Shown here piece by piece: positions 37,812 through 47,093 of a DNA stretch of 64,000 nt. Position numbers and translations under genes: made by a program. Under the pieces are notes generated by a model, which saw nothing but the letters and a program-made list of their open reading frames with translations, was not told the DNA's origin and ran no database searches. The stretch is from Mycolicibacterium tusciae JS617 (GTDB taxonomy: Bacteria; Actinomycetota; Actinomycetes; Mycobacteriales; Mycobacteriaceae), in NCBI RefSeq assembly GCF_000243415.2, contig NZ_KI912270.1:4092001-4156000 (forward strand). The letters are read 5' to 3'. Each line of letters begins with the position of its first letter. The first letter of the stretch is position 1.

Positions 37812-39289
37812 TGGTCGACGCCCCGCTGATCCCGCCGATCGGCACGGAATTCTCCCGCCTCGCCGGGTTGGCGCCCGACGAGCCCGCGGTCACGTGCGAG
37901 GGACGGACGCTGACTCGCGGCCAACTCGACAGATCGACCAATCGACTCGCGCGCGCCTACGCCGAACTCGGCGTGGGGCAGGGCGATTACGTCACGATCG
38001 TGCTGCCCAATTCCATCGAGTGGATTGCGGCCGCGCTGGCGACGTGGAAGCTCGGCGCGATCCCCCAGCCGCTGTCGGCGCGGCTGCCCGACGAGGAGCT
38101 GAAGGGGCTGCTCGCGCTGAAGCCGCGGGCGCTGCTGGTGGGCAGGCCCGATCCGGACGGCGTAATCCCCAGCGTTCCAGGCGATTACATTCCCGATGCC
38201 GGGCTATCGGACGCCCCGCTGCCCGAGGCGGTTTCACCGGCGTGGAAGGCGCTGGGATCCGGCGGCAGCACCGGGAGGCCCAAGCTCATCGAGGCAGGTG
38301 GGGACAGCCGATATCCAGGCGCGCTTGCCGGAATGGGAATGGGCGCGCAGGAGGGCGACACCCAGTTGATCGCCGTCCCGTTGAGCCACAACACCGGCAT
38401 GACGATCGCGACGATCGGCCTGCTGATGGGTCACCACCTCGTGCTGATGCCCAGGTTCGACGCCGACGAATTTCTTCGGCTCATCACCGAGCACCGGGTG
38501 TCCTTCCTCGTGGCGGTACCGACCATCATGCAGCGGCTGCTGCGGGCGTACCGCGCGGATCCCGATGCCTACGACCTGTCATCGATCCGGCGGCTCTGGC
38601 ATGTGGGCGCGGCGTGCCCACCCGCCGTCAAGGAGGCCTGGATCGATCTCATCGGCGCAGAAGCGGTCTGGGAGTTGTACGGGGGCACCGAACTTCAGGC
38701 CTTGACGTTCATCTCTGGCGAGCAGTGGCTGGCCCACCCGGGGTCGGTCGGTGTGGTGGTCGCAGGCGAGATGAAGGTGCTCGACGACGACGGGAACGAA
38801 TGCCCACCGGGTGTGAGCGGCGAGATCTACATGCGTCCAGCACCGGGAAGCGCACCGACCTACCGTTACATCGGCGCCACCGCAAAACAGCGCGACGGCT
38901 GGGATTCACTGGGCGACCTCGGGTACTTCGACGCCGACGGCTTCCTCTATCTCAACGACCGCCGCGTGGACATGTTCACCGTCGGCGGCCGAAACGTCTA
39001 CCCCGCCGAGATCGAATCGGCGCTGTCGGCGCACCCGGATGTGCTGTCCTGCTTGGTGGTCGGCGTGCCGCACGAGGATCTGGGTCAGGTGCCCTACGCG
39101 ATCGTCCAGGCCGACGGCCTTGACGAGGCCGCGGTGATCGCGTTCCTGACCGACCGCCTCGCCGGCTACAAGGTGCCCCGTCAAGTCGAGTTCAGCGACA
39201 CCCCGCTGCGCGACGACGCGGGAAAGGCCCGCCGTTCCGCGGTCCGTGACGAGATCATCTCGCGACGACAGGCTCAGTCGCGTCGCTGA
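37811..39289 (+). CDS. AMP-dependent acid-CoA ligase
   Basis: A 492-aa ANL superfamily ligase activating a carboxylic acid to its CoA thioester. The motifs are complete: P-loop GSGGSTGRPKL, ELYGGTELQ, the hinge DLGYFDADGFLYLNDRR and a C-terminal Lys in DDAGKARR. It is short compared with FadD proteins and resembles bile-acid/aryl-acid CoA ligases (BaiB-like), so a cyclic or steroid acid substrate is possible. ATG 37811 shares a base with the php stop (TGATG), so translation is coupled to php and may be affected by that gene's frameshift. Its last 35 bp overlap the convergent acyltransferase gene. Confidence 0.86.
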   Translation: MVDAPLIPPIGTEFSRLAGLAPDEPAVTCEGRTLTRGQLDRSTNRLARAYAELGVGQGDYVTIVLPNSIEWIAAALATWKLGAIPQPLSARLPDEELKGLLALKPRALLVGRPDPDGVIPSVPGDYIPDAGLSDAPLPEAVSPAWKALGSGGSTGRPKLIEAGGDSRYPGALAGMGMGAQEGDTQLIAVPLSHNTGMTIATIGLLMGHHLVLMPRFDADEFLRLITEHRVSFLVAVPTIMQRLLRAYRADPDAYDLSSIRRLWHVGAACPPAVKEAWIDLIGAEAVWELYGGTELQALTFISGEQWLAHPGSVGVVVAGEMKVLDDDGNECPPGVSGEIYMRPAPGSAPTYRYIGATAKQRDGWDSLGDLGYFDADGFLYLNDRRVDMFTVGGRNVYPAEIESALSAHPDVLSCLVVGVPHEDLGQVPYAIVQADGLDEAAVIAFLTDRLAGYKVPRQVEFSDTPLRDDAGKARRSAVRDEIISRRQAQSRR

Positions 39290-40466
39290 CCGAAGAATCG
39301 AGAGGCGTGGGATCGTTGCGTCTCTCCCAGCGCCGCAAGGCGTTTCGGCACGGCGACTCCACCAGGGCGTAGCTCACGGCCGCGATAGCGAAACCGAACA
39401 CCACCGTGAGGACCAGCACAACCGGCATGTGCCCGTTGAAGGCGAACTCGCCGATGACCGGGAACACCATCGCCAGCGCCGCCAGATGCCAGACGAACAA
39501 ACCGTAGGACCAACGACCCAGCGTCACCATCGTCGCGTTGCCCAACAGGCGGTGTGGGGTGTCGGGCCGGTCCAGCACCAGCGGGGCGATCAGCGCTGCA
39601 GCGACTACCGTCCCCATCGCGATCTTCACCATGAACTGGCTGACGGTGCCGGGCGTCAGCCCTTCGGGACCGGCAAGCGGTGACGCAGCGACGGCGAACG
39701 CCACCACCGCGACACCGGCCATCAACACCCGGCGCCGGGCCAGCCGGTGCGCCCATCCGACGGGCGTGACGGTCAGCTCGGCCAGCAGCATCCCGGCGGC
39801 GAACCAGGAAAAGAAGGCTGGCGGCCAGTTCAGCGGGTTGACGCCATAGGGGGCTGAAAGCGGGCTCGCCTCGACCAACACGGCCCAGGCGAAGCTTGCC
39901 ACCGCCGTGGCCGCGATGACCGGTATCCGGGCGCGCGTCGGCACCCGTCGCACCAGCAGCGCCAGTACCGGCAGCGCGAGATAGAACGCAACTTCGACAG
40001 ACAGGCTCCACATCTGGGTGAGTCCGGCGGTCAGCGTCAGCGGCACATATATCTGGGTCAACGACAGGTTGGCCAGCCAGACCGTCAGGTCGGGTTTCGC
40101 CTCCGGCAGCAGCGACAAGATGACCACCACCGCGACCAGATAGCCGGGCATGATGCGCACGATCCGCGATCGCAGGTAGTGACCCGTCGGCGGAATGGGT
40201 CGCATGCCGCGGGCCGCCGCGGCATGGCCGCGCCACAAGAGGAAACCCGACAGCGCGAAGAACACCGCGACGGCGAGGTCGAACCGGCCGAAGAACCGGC
40301 CGGTGATACCCCCGGTGTGGCCGGTCTGGAAGGCCACGTGGGTGACGACGACGCCGACTGCCGCGCAGGCCCGCATCCCCTCGACGGCGGGGAGGAACCC
40401 ACGCGTTCCGCCGACCGCATTTTCGGCGCGATCGGCCGGCGCGGTGGAGACGCTGGAATCCGTCAC
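39255..40466 (-). CDS. Acyltransferase 3 family membrane protein (Rv0228-like)
   Basis: A 403-aa OafA/YrhL-type O-acyltransferase with about ten membrane helices. The N-terminal block FLPAVEGMRACAAVGVVVTHVAF carries the conserved Arg/His of the family, and the C-terminus has YALVESPCRNALRRWE. GTG 40466 is chosen (VTDSSVSTAP) because it is a compact start close to the first conserved block. It probably acylates an envelope sugar or lipid. Convergent, overlapping by 35 bp with the CoA ligase gene; divergent from the DUF3068 gene across a 140-bp promoter gap. Confidence 0.86.
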   Translation of the reverse strand: MTDSSVSTAPADRAENAVGGTRGFLPAVEGMRACAAVGVVVTHVAFQTGHTGGITGRFFGRFDLAVAVFFALSGFLLWRGHAAAARGMRPIPPTGHYLRSRIVRIMPGYLVAVVVILSLLPEAKPDLTVWLANLSLTQIYVPLTLTAGLTQMWSLSVEVAFYLALPVLALLVRRVPTRARIPVIAATAVASFAWAVLVEASPLSAPYGVNPLNWPPAFFSWFAAGMLLAELTVTPVGWAHRLARRRVLMAGVAVVAFAVAASPLAGPEGLTPGTVSQFMVKIAMGTVVAAALIAPLVLDRPDTPHRLLGNATMVTLGRWSYGLFVWHLAALAMVFPVIGEFAFNGHMPVVLVLTVVFGFAIAAVSYALVESPCRNALRRWERRNDPTPLDSSVSDATEPVVAR

Positions 40467-40606
40467 GACAATCAGTGTGCCCGGAGGAGCGAAACCCCCT
40501 GAATACGGGTACTCGGCCGGCTGCACTCGGAGTAACAACCAACTTAACTTGTGCTGTTAGGGTCGAACGGGTTTTGCGGGACTCCCGCAGGTGAAGGAGG
40601 CACGGT

Positions 40607-41803
40607 TTGAACCGCGCAGTGGCGCTCCGTATTGCGGCTTGCGGCATCATGGGGCTCGGTGCTGGCCTGTTGATCGCCGCGCTCTTGCTGTCCACCTATA
40701 CCCACGGCAAGATCGCCAAGGTTCCACTGAACCTGGACACGACGCTGATCAGTGACGGCACCGGGGAGGCGTTCGATCCGAGCTCGCTGAACCGGGAGAA
40801 GTTCGTCGTCGACCGCGACGTGCCGCTGACTCTGCAGGAGCAGCTCTCCGTCGAGTCACCGTCGAACGCCGACGTGGTGACCCTTCAGGTCGGCAGTACC
40901 CTGCGCCGCACCGATCAGCAGCAAGACGACGGCCTTTTGCTCGCGATGGTCGACACCGTCACCGTCAACCGCGAGACGGCCGAAGCGGTGTCCAGTGAGA
41001 GCAATCCCGGTGGTGCGGTCCAGAAGCCGCGGTCTATCGACGACGACCAGCCGCCGACCAACATCGCGCTGCCGCACGAGGGGCTTACGTACCGGTTCCC
41101 GTTCGACACCGAGAAGCGGACGTATCCCGTTTTCGATCCGATCGCGCAGAAGCCGTTCGACGCCAATTACGACGGCGAGGAAGACGTCAACGGGTTGACC
41201 ACCTATCGGTTCAGCCAGAACGTCGGCTACGACTCCGACGGCAAGCTGGTCGAGCCGATCTCCTACTCCTCGTTGCTCGACGATGACGCCGACAGCGAGG
41301 TCACCGCGCCCGCAGCCATGTGGGGAGTCCCCGGGGAGCCCGACGAACGAATCACGATGTCGCGCTACTACGCCGCGCAGCGCACGTTCTGGGTGGATCC
41401 GGTGTCGGGCACCATCGTCAAGAGGGAAGACCACGGCTTCCACTACTACGCCCGTGAGCCGCTCAAGCCCGAGGTGACCTTCGTCGACTTCAAGATCGGC
41501 TTCAACGAAGAGACCGTCGAAACCCAGGTCGCCAGCGCCAGAGATGAGCGGGACAGGGTGGGGCTGTGGGGCCGCATCCTGCCGATCACCTTCATCGCGA
41601 TCGGGTTGGTGTCGCTGGTCGGGGGCGCGCTGCTGGGATCGTTCAGCCTGCGGGCGGAGTCTGCGCTCATCGACCCGGGGCTCGACGAGGCTGATCACAG
41701 CTTCTTCGATACCCAGGGGATCAAGGTGCCCGGAGCCGAGGCCAAGACCGAGAAACTGCCCGCGCAAAAACCGACCGATCTGCCGCCGGACAGACCGGTC
41801 TGA
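40607..41803 (+). CDS. DUF3068 (PorA-family) membrane protein, Rv0227c-like
   Basis: A 398-aa protein with TTG 40607 and an excellent SD (AAGGAGG, 40594-40600, 6-nt spacing). It has one N-terminal membrane helix (CGIMGLGAGLLIAALLLSTYTHG), a large beta-rich extracytoplasmic domain to about residue 315, and a second helix (RILPITFIAIGLVSLVGGALLG) before a charged cytosolic tail. The family is restricted to actinobacteria and annotated DUF3068/porin PorA-like; the molecular role is not settled. It heads a run with the large membrane protein that overlaps or abuts its end. The Rv0225-Rv0228 neighbourhood is conserved. Confidence 0.88.
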   Translation: MNRAVALRIAACGIMGLGAGLLIAALLLSTYTHGKIAKVPLNLDTTLISDGTGEAFDPSSLNREKFVVDRDVPLTLQEQLSVESPSNADVVTLQVGSTLRRTDQQQDDGLLLAMVDTVTVNRETAEAVSSESNPGGAVQKPRSIDDDQPPTNIALPHEGLTYRFPFDTEKRTYPVFDPIAQKPFDANYDGEEDVNGLTTYRFSQNVGYDSDGKLVEPISYSSLLDDDADSEVTAPAAMWGVPGEPDERITMSRYYAAQRTFWVDPVSGTIVKREDHGFHYYAREPLKPEVTFVDFKIGFNEETVETQVASARDERDRVGLWGRILPITFIAIGLVSLVGGALLGSFSLRAESALIDPGLDEADHSFFDTQGIKVPGAEAKTEKLPAQKPTDLPPDRPV

Positions 41804-41862
41804 CCGCGCGTTTCGCCGCGCCCCCAGGGGCGCGATCGCTCATTGCGCCCGCCTACGCGCTG

Positions 41863-43476
41863 GTGCTCTCCCTGGCCGTGACGGCGCCGCTGTTCGCGCC
41901 GGGCTATCTGCTTATTCGCGACGCGGTGTCGACTCCGCGCTCGTATCTGTCGGATGCGGCGCTCGGACTCGCGGAGGCGGCACCGCGGGCGCTGCCCCAG
42001 GATTTCGCGGTGGCGCTGGTGTCGTCGGTGATCGACGGCGGAGTGGCGGTCAAGCTGCTGGTGGCCGTCGGACTCTGGCTCGCCGGGTGGGGTGCGGCGC
42101 GGTTGGCGGCGGCGGTGCTGCCAGGCGCGGGCGTGGCCGGGCAGTGTGTTGCGGCGACGCTGGCGATCTGGAACCCGTACGTCGCCGAACGTCTTCTGCA
42201 GGGGCACTGGAGCTTGATCGTCGGCTACGGCTGCCTGCCGTGGGTGGCCGCCGCGATGCTGCGCCTGCGAGGGCCGGAGCCGGGATGGGCCGACGTCGGC
42301 ACGCTGGTGTTCTGGATCGCCCTTGCTGGGCTGACGCCGACGGGGCTGATGCTCGCCGCGACCGTGGCGCTGGCGTGTGTGTTCGCGCCGGGAGCGGACT
42401 GGCCACGCTGGCGGTGTGCGGCCGTCGCGCTGGGCACCGCACTGATCGCGGCGCTGCCGTGGTTGACCGCGGCGATCGTGGCGAGGTCATTGGCGCCATC
42501 GCAGGCCGAGGGCGTCACAGCATTCGCGGCACGGGCCGAGCCCGGCCTCGGAACGCTGGGAACACTGGCCAGCCTCGGTGGGATCTGGAATAGCGAGGCC
42601 GTACCGAGTTCTCGCACAACAATGTTCGCCGTGGTCGCGGCCGTTGTCCTGCTCGGCATCGTGATGCTGGGACTTCCCGTTGCTGCGCGCCGACCGGCGG
42701 CGGTGCCGCTGCTGTGCCTGGCCGCCCTCGCGGTGCTCGTGCCCGCGGCGATGGCCACCGGTCCGGGGTTGGCGGCCGTCGAGGCGACGGTGCGAGCACT
42801 GCCAGGACTCGGCGTGTTACGTGACGCGCAGAAGTGGGTCGCGCTGGCGGTCCCCGGCTACGCACTCGCGGGTGCCGCCGCGGTCATCGCACTTCGGCAG
42901 AAACTTCCGGAAGCGGCGACGGCCCTGATCTGCTGCGCCGCACTGATCGCCACCCTGCCCGATCTGGCCTGGGGGGTGGGCGGCAAGCTCTCACCGGTGC
43001 AGTACCCGGCGGGTTGGGCGGCGGCTGCGGCGATGATCAACGACGACCCGCGTCCGGTGGCGGTCCTCCCCGTTGACAGCATGCGACGCTTCACGTGGGC
43101 AGGTGATGCGCCCGTGCTCGACCCGCTACCGCGTTGGGTCCGGGCCGACGTGCTGTCGACCGGTGACCTGACGATCGGCGGTGCAACGGTGCCCGGCGAG
43201 GGTGAACGCGCCCGCACCGTCCAACAGATGTTGTCGAGCGGCGCCGATCGCGATCAGCTGGCTGACGCCGGGATCGGCTGGGTGGTCGTCGAATCAGGCG
43301 GTGCCGCTGATACTTTGGCCCTGCCGGTCGCCTATCACGACGAGAACCTCACCCTCTACCGCGTGGGCGGCGATCTGCCGCAGGCACCAGGACGTGGTCT
43401 CGTGCTGGCCGCACACCTGGCCTGGCTGGCACTGCTCTTCGGTGGACTGGTGGGGCTCGCTAGACGACGCCGCTGA
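41863..43476 (+). CDS. Large polytopic membrane protein (Rv0226c-like)
   Basis: At least 537 aa from GTG 41863, with about ten membrane segments. The frame is open upstream to the DUF3068 stop (LTARFAAPPGARSL...), so the true start may be a rare CTG at about 41800 giving up to 558 aa; no good SD decides it. The ending QAPGRGLVLAAHLAWLALLFGG then basic residues is seen. The layout (helices, then a loop with VLPVDSMRRFTWAGD) resembles GT-C type transferases such as the AftD N-terminus, but I see no decisive catalytic motif. It is the second gene of the DUF3068 unit. Confidence 0.8.
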   Translation: MLSLAVTAPLFAPGYLLIRDAVSTPRSYLSDAALGLAEAAPRALPQDFAVALVSSVIDGGVAVKLLVAVGLWLAGWGAARLAAAVLPGAGVAGQCVAATLAIWNPYVAERLLQGHWSLIVGYGCLPWVAAAMLRLRGPEPGWADVGTLVFWIALAGLTPTGLMLAATVALACVFAPGADWPRWRCAAVALGTALIAALPWLTAAIVARSLAPSQAEGVTAFAARAEPGLGTLGTLASLGGIWNSEAVPSSRTTMFAVVAAVVLLGIVMLGLPVAARRPAAVPLLCLAALAVLVPAAMATGPGLAAVEATVRALPGLGVLRDAQKWVALAVPGYALAGAAAVIALRQKLPEAATALICCAALIATLPDLAWGVGGKLSPVQYPAGWAAAAAMINDDPRPVAVLPVDSMRRFTWAGDAPVLDPLPRWVRADVLSTGDLTIGGATVPGEGERARTVQQMLSSGADRDQLADAGIGWVVVESGGAADTLALPVAYHDENLTLYRVGGDLPQAPGRGLVLAAHLAWLALLFGGLVGLARRRR

Positions 43477-43612
43477 CCGACGTCCCTGAAGCGCCGAGTG
43501 TGGGGTCGTGTCACGGTTTTCCGCTAAAAAGCGTGCATAAAGCCCACACTCGAGGACGGCGACCCCCTGGGAAACGTGCTCCGCGCTAGACGACGCCGCT
43601 GACCGACGTCCC
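43458..43612. repeat. 29-bp direct repeat flanking the 3' ends of two convergent genes
   Basis: The same 29 bases lie at 43458-43486 and 43584-43612, 126 bp apart. The first copy contains the stop of the membrane protein gene (ARRRR), the second, read on the other strand, the last codons and stop of the glycosyltransferase (TSVSGVV). The DNA between holds a hairpin. Such an arrangement suggests a past duplication or unequal exchange of the gene end. Confidence 0.9.
43495..43552. terminator. Inverted-repeat element between convergent genes
   Basis: CGAGTGTGGG (43495-43504) pairs perfectly with CCCACACTCG (43543-43552); the 38-nt interior contains smaller stems (CGTGTCACG; CGC-TAAAAA-GCG). It could stop transcription from both sides. 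The right arm recurs in the intergenic gap at 54913-54922, so it may be a dispersed genomic element. Confidence 0.6.
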
Positions 43613-44755
43613 CGCGTTGACGGCCTCCAGCACCGTGCGCATCGCGTCGGTGCTCTGCCGCCACGAGAACTCACCGCTACGGACCGCGGCCTTGGTGCCG
43701 AGCTGTTCACGAAGCACGGGATCGGTCAGCAGACGCGAAAGCCCCTCGACAAGTCCGCCGTGATCGTCGACCAGCAGGCCGGTGACCCCGTCGACGATCG
43801 AATCGGTGAGCCCGCCCGAGGACCGGTAACCGATGGTGGGCACGCCGTGCTGGCCGGCCTCGATCACGGCCAACGCCCAGCCTTCTTTGCGCGACGGCAG
43901 CACATGGACCCAGGACTGCTGCAGGACATCGTGTTTGGTGTCCTCGTCGACGTGTCCGTGGAACGTCACGGCATCGGAGATGCCGAGCAACTCGGCGTGC
44001 TCGACCAGGCGCTGTTCCCACCAGCCGCCACCAAGGACGTCTAGGTGCACGGCCGGAATCTGCTGGCGCAGTTCAGCGATGGCCTCGAGTGCGTCTTCGA
44101 TCTGCTTGTGCGGCACCAGACGGGACAGGACCACCACTCTCGGAGTCGCCGACCGCGGCGCGGTGAGCGTGGCCACCGGCGCCTCGTCGAGACCGTTGCG
44201 CACGACGGCGATCCTGCCGGGGTGCACCCCGAGCGCGGCCAGATCCCGCGCCGACGGCAGTGACACCGTGACGTACTGATTGCGGCGGTGCAGCCAGGGC
44301 GACAACTTGGACTCGACGAACCACCCGAAGCGCCCCATGACCGCACCGGCGACGGGCCACTGCTCGCGATGGCAATGGTGCACGAGCACGGCGACGCGGC
44401 GTCCGTAGGCAAGCCGCGCCAGGAACGGAATGCCGTTCTGGGAGTCGATCACCACGTCTGGACGGACGTTGCGCAACGGGCCGAGCCCGACACGGGCGAG
44501 CACCATCGACAGCCCCGCCCAGATGTAGATGGAGTAGGAGCCTCCGCCGCGGCTGACCCGCACCCCGTCGACGATCTCGCGTCGCGCGGACCCCGGATAA
44601 CGCGCGGTCCGCAGCGTCACCTTCACACCTGAGGCGGCCAGTTGCGCGCCGATGCGCTGCAGGTACGTCTCGCTGCCGCCGCCTTGGGGGTGGCCGGTGT
44701 CGCGCCAGCACAGCAGCAGCACGGAGCGAACACCTCGGTCAGACATCCCGTTCAC
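43586..44755 (-). CDS. GT4 family glycosyltransferase (Rv0225-like)
   Basis: A 389-aa GT-B glycosyltransferase of family 4. The N-terminal glycine loop is WRDTGHPQGGGSETYLQRI; the donor-binding C-terminal domain has RLVPHKQIEDAL, LPSRKEGWALAVIEAGQHGVP (E-x7-E type) and the usual ending. It is cytosolic and uses a nucleotide sugar, with the acceptor unknown, plausibly an envelope glycolipid given AftD and the methyltransferase nearby. GTG 44755 or ATG 44746 could be the start. It is divergent from the methyltransferase across 26 bp, with its stop inside a 29-bp direct repeat. Confidence 0.88.
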   Translation of the reverse strand: MNGMSDRGVRSVLLLCWRDTGHPQGGGSETYLQRIGAQLAASGVKVTLRTARYPGSARREIVDGVRVSRGGGSYSIYIWAGLSMVLARVGLGPLRNVRPDVVIDSQNGIPFLARLAYGRRVAVLVHHCHREQWPVAGAVMGRFGWFVESKLSPWLHRRNQYVTVSLPSARDLAALGVHPGRIAVVRNGLDEAPVATLTAPRSATPRVVVLSRLVPHKQIEDALEAIAELRQQIPAVHLDVLGGGWWEQRLVEHAELLGISDAVTFHGHVDEDTKHDVLQQSWVHVLPSRKEGWALAVIEAGQHGVPTIGYRSSGGLTDSIVDGVTGLLVDDHGGLVEGLSRLLTDPVLREQLGTKAAVRSGEFSWRQSTDAMRTVLEAVNAGTSVSGVV

Positions 44756-44781
44756 CCTAGCCGCTGGTTACTGTTCCTCCG

Positions 44782-45564
44782 ATGGCCATCACCGACCTGT
44801 TCGCCCGACGGGCGACGCTGTCGCGATCGCTGCGGCTCTTGCGGGAGTTCCGGTATGAACAGCCCGATCCGGCCCGGTTCTACGGAGTTCTCGCCGAGGA
44901 CACCGCAGCCCTGATCACCGACCTGTGGCGAGCAGAGCACGGTGCCGCGCCGACCGGACGCGCTCTGCTCGACGTCGGCGGCGGACCGGGCTATTTCGCC
45001 ACAGCTTTCGCCCGCGCAGGTTTCACCTACATCGGGGTCGAGCCGGACCTCAGAGAAATGCATGGCGGGCCTGCCGAGAACGACGGCACCGCCACCTACG
45101 TGCGGGCGTCGGGTACCGCACTGCCGTTCGAGGACGACAGCGTCGACGTCTGCCTGTCCTCCAACGTCGCCGAGCACGTCGCGCAGCCGTGGCGGTTGGG
45201 CGGCGAGATGCTGCGCGTCACCAAACCGGGCGGGCTGGTGGTGCTGTCGTACACGGTGTGGCTGGGCCCGTTCGGTGGGCACGAAACCGGGTTGTGGCAC
45301 TACCTCGGCGGGCAGCGAGCCGCCAGGCGCTACACCCGCAAGCACGGCCATTCGCCGAAGAACAACTACGGCTCGTCACTGTTCGCGGTCTCGGCCGCCG
45401 ACGGACTGCAATGGGCAAGCGCCACCGGTGCCCTGCTCACCGCATTCCCCCGCTACCACCCGCGATGGGCGTGGTGGATGGTGCGCGTCCCGGTGCTGCG
45501 GGAGTTCGGAGTCAGCAATGTGGTGCTGGTCCTGCGGCCACCGACTGCAACAGGTTCTACTTAG
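44782..45564 (+). CDS. SAM-dependent class I methyltransferase (Rv0224c-like)
   Basis: A 260-aa methyltransferase with the SAM-binding motif I LLDVGGGPGYFATAF (about residue 55), an acidic residue ending strand 2 (GVEPD), and motif LPFEDDSVDVCLSSNVAEH. This is a UbiE/Methyltransf_11-type domain. The substrate is unknown. It is divergent from the glycosyltransferase, and its 3' end carries a KstR-like operator for the downstream aldehyde dehydrogenase, so the two are probably separate units. Confidence 0.88.
   Translation: MAITDLFARRATLSRSLRLLREFRYEQPDPARFYGVLAEDTAALITDLWRAEHGAAPTGRALLDVGGGPGYFATAFARAGFTYIGVEPDLREMHGGPAENDGTATYVRASGTALPFEDDSVDVCLSSNVAEHVAQPWRLGGEMLRVTKPGGLVVLSYTVWLGPFGGHETGLWHYLGGQRAARRYTRKHGHSPKNNYGSSLFAVSAADGLQWASATGALLTAFPRYHPRWAWWMVRVPVLREFGVSNVVLVLRPPTATGST
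45546..45559 (+). promoter_or_regulatory. KstR-type operator before the aldehyde dehydrogenase
   Basis: TGCAACAGGTTCTA fits the KstR consensus T-nn-AAC-nn-GTT-nn-A at every fixed base. It overlaps the last codons of the methyltransferase gene, 45 bp before ATG 45591. I recall the M. tuberculosis counterpart Rv0223c as a member of the KstR (cholesterol) regulon, which agrees. Confidence 0.65.
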
Positions 45565-45590
45565 CCGGGTTGATAGGTAGTGTGACGGTC

Positions 45591-47093
45591 ATGACACAGA
45601 CCGTCGCTGACAAGACACCCGCCGGCCAGCCGGCGTATCGGACACAGTGGGACAAGCTGTTCATCGGCGGCAAGTGGGTCGAGCCGGCGTCCTCGGAGGT
45701 CATCGAGGTGCGCTCACCTGCAACCGGCGAGCTGGTGGGCAAGGTGCCGCTGGCCACCGAAGCTGACGTCAACGCGGCATGCGCGGCCGCGCGCAAGGCC
45801 TTCGATGAGGGACCGTGGCCGCACATGGCGCCGCAGGAGCGGGCCGCGATCCTCGCCGCCGCCATCGGAGGCATGGAAGCGCGCGCCGACGAACTCAAGT
45901 ACCTGCTGGCCGCCGAGACCGGGCAGCCGCAGACGATCGTCGACATGATGCAGTACGGCGCCGCGATGTCGGCGTTCCAGTACTACGCCGGTGCTGCCGA
46001 CAAGTTCGCATGGCAAGACATCCGCGACGGTGTCTACGGACAGACGCTGGTCGTGCGCGAGCCCATTGGTGTCGTCGGCGCCGTCACCGCGTGGAACGTT
46101 CCGTTCTTCCTCGCGGCCAACAAGCTGGGCCCGGCCTTCCTGGCCGGCTGCACCGTCGTGCTCAAGCCAGCCGCGGAGACGCCGCTTTCGGTGTTCGCGA
46201 TGGCCGAGATCTTCGCCGAGGCTGGCCTGCCCGAGGGCGTGCTGTCGATCGTGCCCGGCGGCCCCGACACCGGGCGGGCGCTGACGTCCAACCCCGAGCT
46301 GGACAAGTTCACGTTCACCGGCAGCTCCGCGGTCGGCAAGGAAATCGCCAAGATCGCCGCCGAGAAGCTCAAGCCGTGCACGCTGGAGCTCGGCGGCAAG
46401 TCCGCCGCGATCATCCTCGAGGACGCCGACCTGGACTCCACCCTTCCGATGCTCGGGTTCTCGGGCGTGATGAACAGTGGACAGGCGTGCGTCGCGCAGA
46501 CCCGCATCCTGGCACCGCGCTCGCGGTACGACGAAGTCGTCGAGAAGCTCTCGAACTTCATCGCCGCCATGCCGGTCGGCCTGCCCGACGACCCGAACGC
46601 CGCGATCGGCCCGCTGATCTCCGAGAAGCAGCGTGAGCGGGTCGAGGGTTACATCAAGAAGGGTGTCGACGAAGGTGCCCGGATCGTCACCGGCGGCGGA
46701 CGCCCCGAAGGGCTGGACAGCGGCTGGTTCGTCCAGCCGACGGTGTTCGCCGACGTCGACAACTCGATGACGATCGCGCAGGAGGAGATCTTCGGGCCCG
46801 TGCTGGCCGTGATTCCGTATGACACCGAAGAGGACGCCATCCGCATCGCCAACGATTCGGTGTACGGCCTCGCCGGCAGCGTGTGGACGACGGACAACAA
46901 GAAGGCGCTCGAGATCGCGAAGAAGATCCGCACGGGCACGTATGCCGTCAACATGTACGCATTCGATCCCTGTGCCCCGTTCGGCGGCTACAAGAACTCC
47001 GGCATCGGTCGCGAGAACGGCCCCGAAGGGATCGAGGCCTATGTCGAGCCCAAGAGCGTTCTGCTGCCGTTCGGTTACACACCCGAGGACTAG
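45591..47093 (+). CDS. NAD-dependent aldehyde dehydrogenase (Rv0223c-like)
   Basis: A 500-aa ALDH superfamily enzyme oxidising an aldehyde to the acid. ATG 45591 (MTQTVADKTPAG...) is chosen since the protein then matches the family start; the frame continues upstream inside the methyltransferase gene. Key features are AVTAWNVPFF, the cofactor motif FTGSSAVGKEI, the general-base Glu in LELGGKSAAII, the nucleophilic Cys in NSGQACVAQTR and EEIFGPVLAVI. A KstR-like operator upstream suggests use on sterol- or alkyl-derived aldehydes (inference). Confidence 0.92.
   Translation: MTQTVADKTPAGQPAYRTQWDKLFIGGKWVEPASSEVIEVRSPATGELVGKVPLATEADVNAACAAARKAFDEGPWPHMAPQERAAILAAAIGGMEARADELKYLLAAETGQPQTIVDMMQYGAAMSAFQYYAGAADKFAWQDIRDGVYGQTLVVREPIGVVGAVTAWNVPFFLAANKLGPAFLAGCTVVLKPAAETPLSVFAMAEIFAEAGLPEGVLSIVPGGPDTGRALTSNPELDKFTFTGSSAVGKEIAKIAAEKLKPCTLELGGKSAAIILEDADLDSTLPMLGFSGVMNSGQACVAQTRILAPRSRYDEVVEKLSNFIAAMPVGLPDDPNAAIGPLISEKQRERVEGYIKKGVDEGARIVTGGGRPEGLDSGWFVQPTVFADVDNSMTIAQEEIFGPVLAVIPYDTEEDAIRIANDSVYGLAGSVWTTDNKKALEIAKKIRTGTYAVNMYAFDPCAPFGGYKNSGIGRENGPEGIEAYVEPKSVLLPFGYTPED

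Noticed and set aside
44925..45590. N-terminal extension of the aldehyde dehydrogenase frame inside the methyltransferase gene
   Set aside because: The methyltransferase in the other frame is well supported; the extension is Arg-rich shadow sequence.
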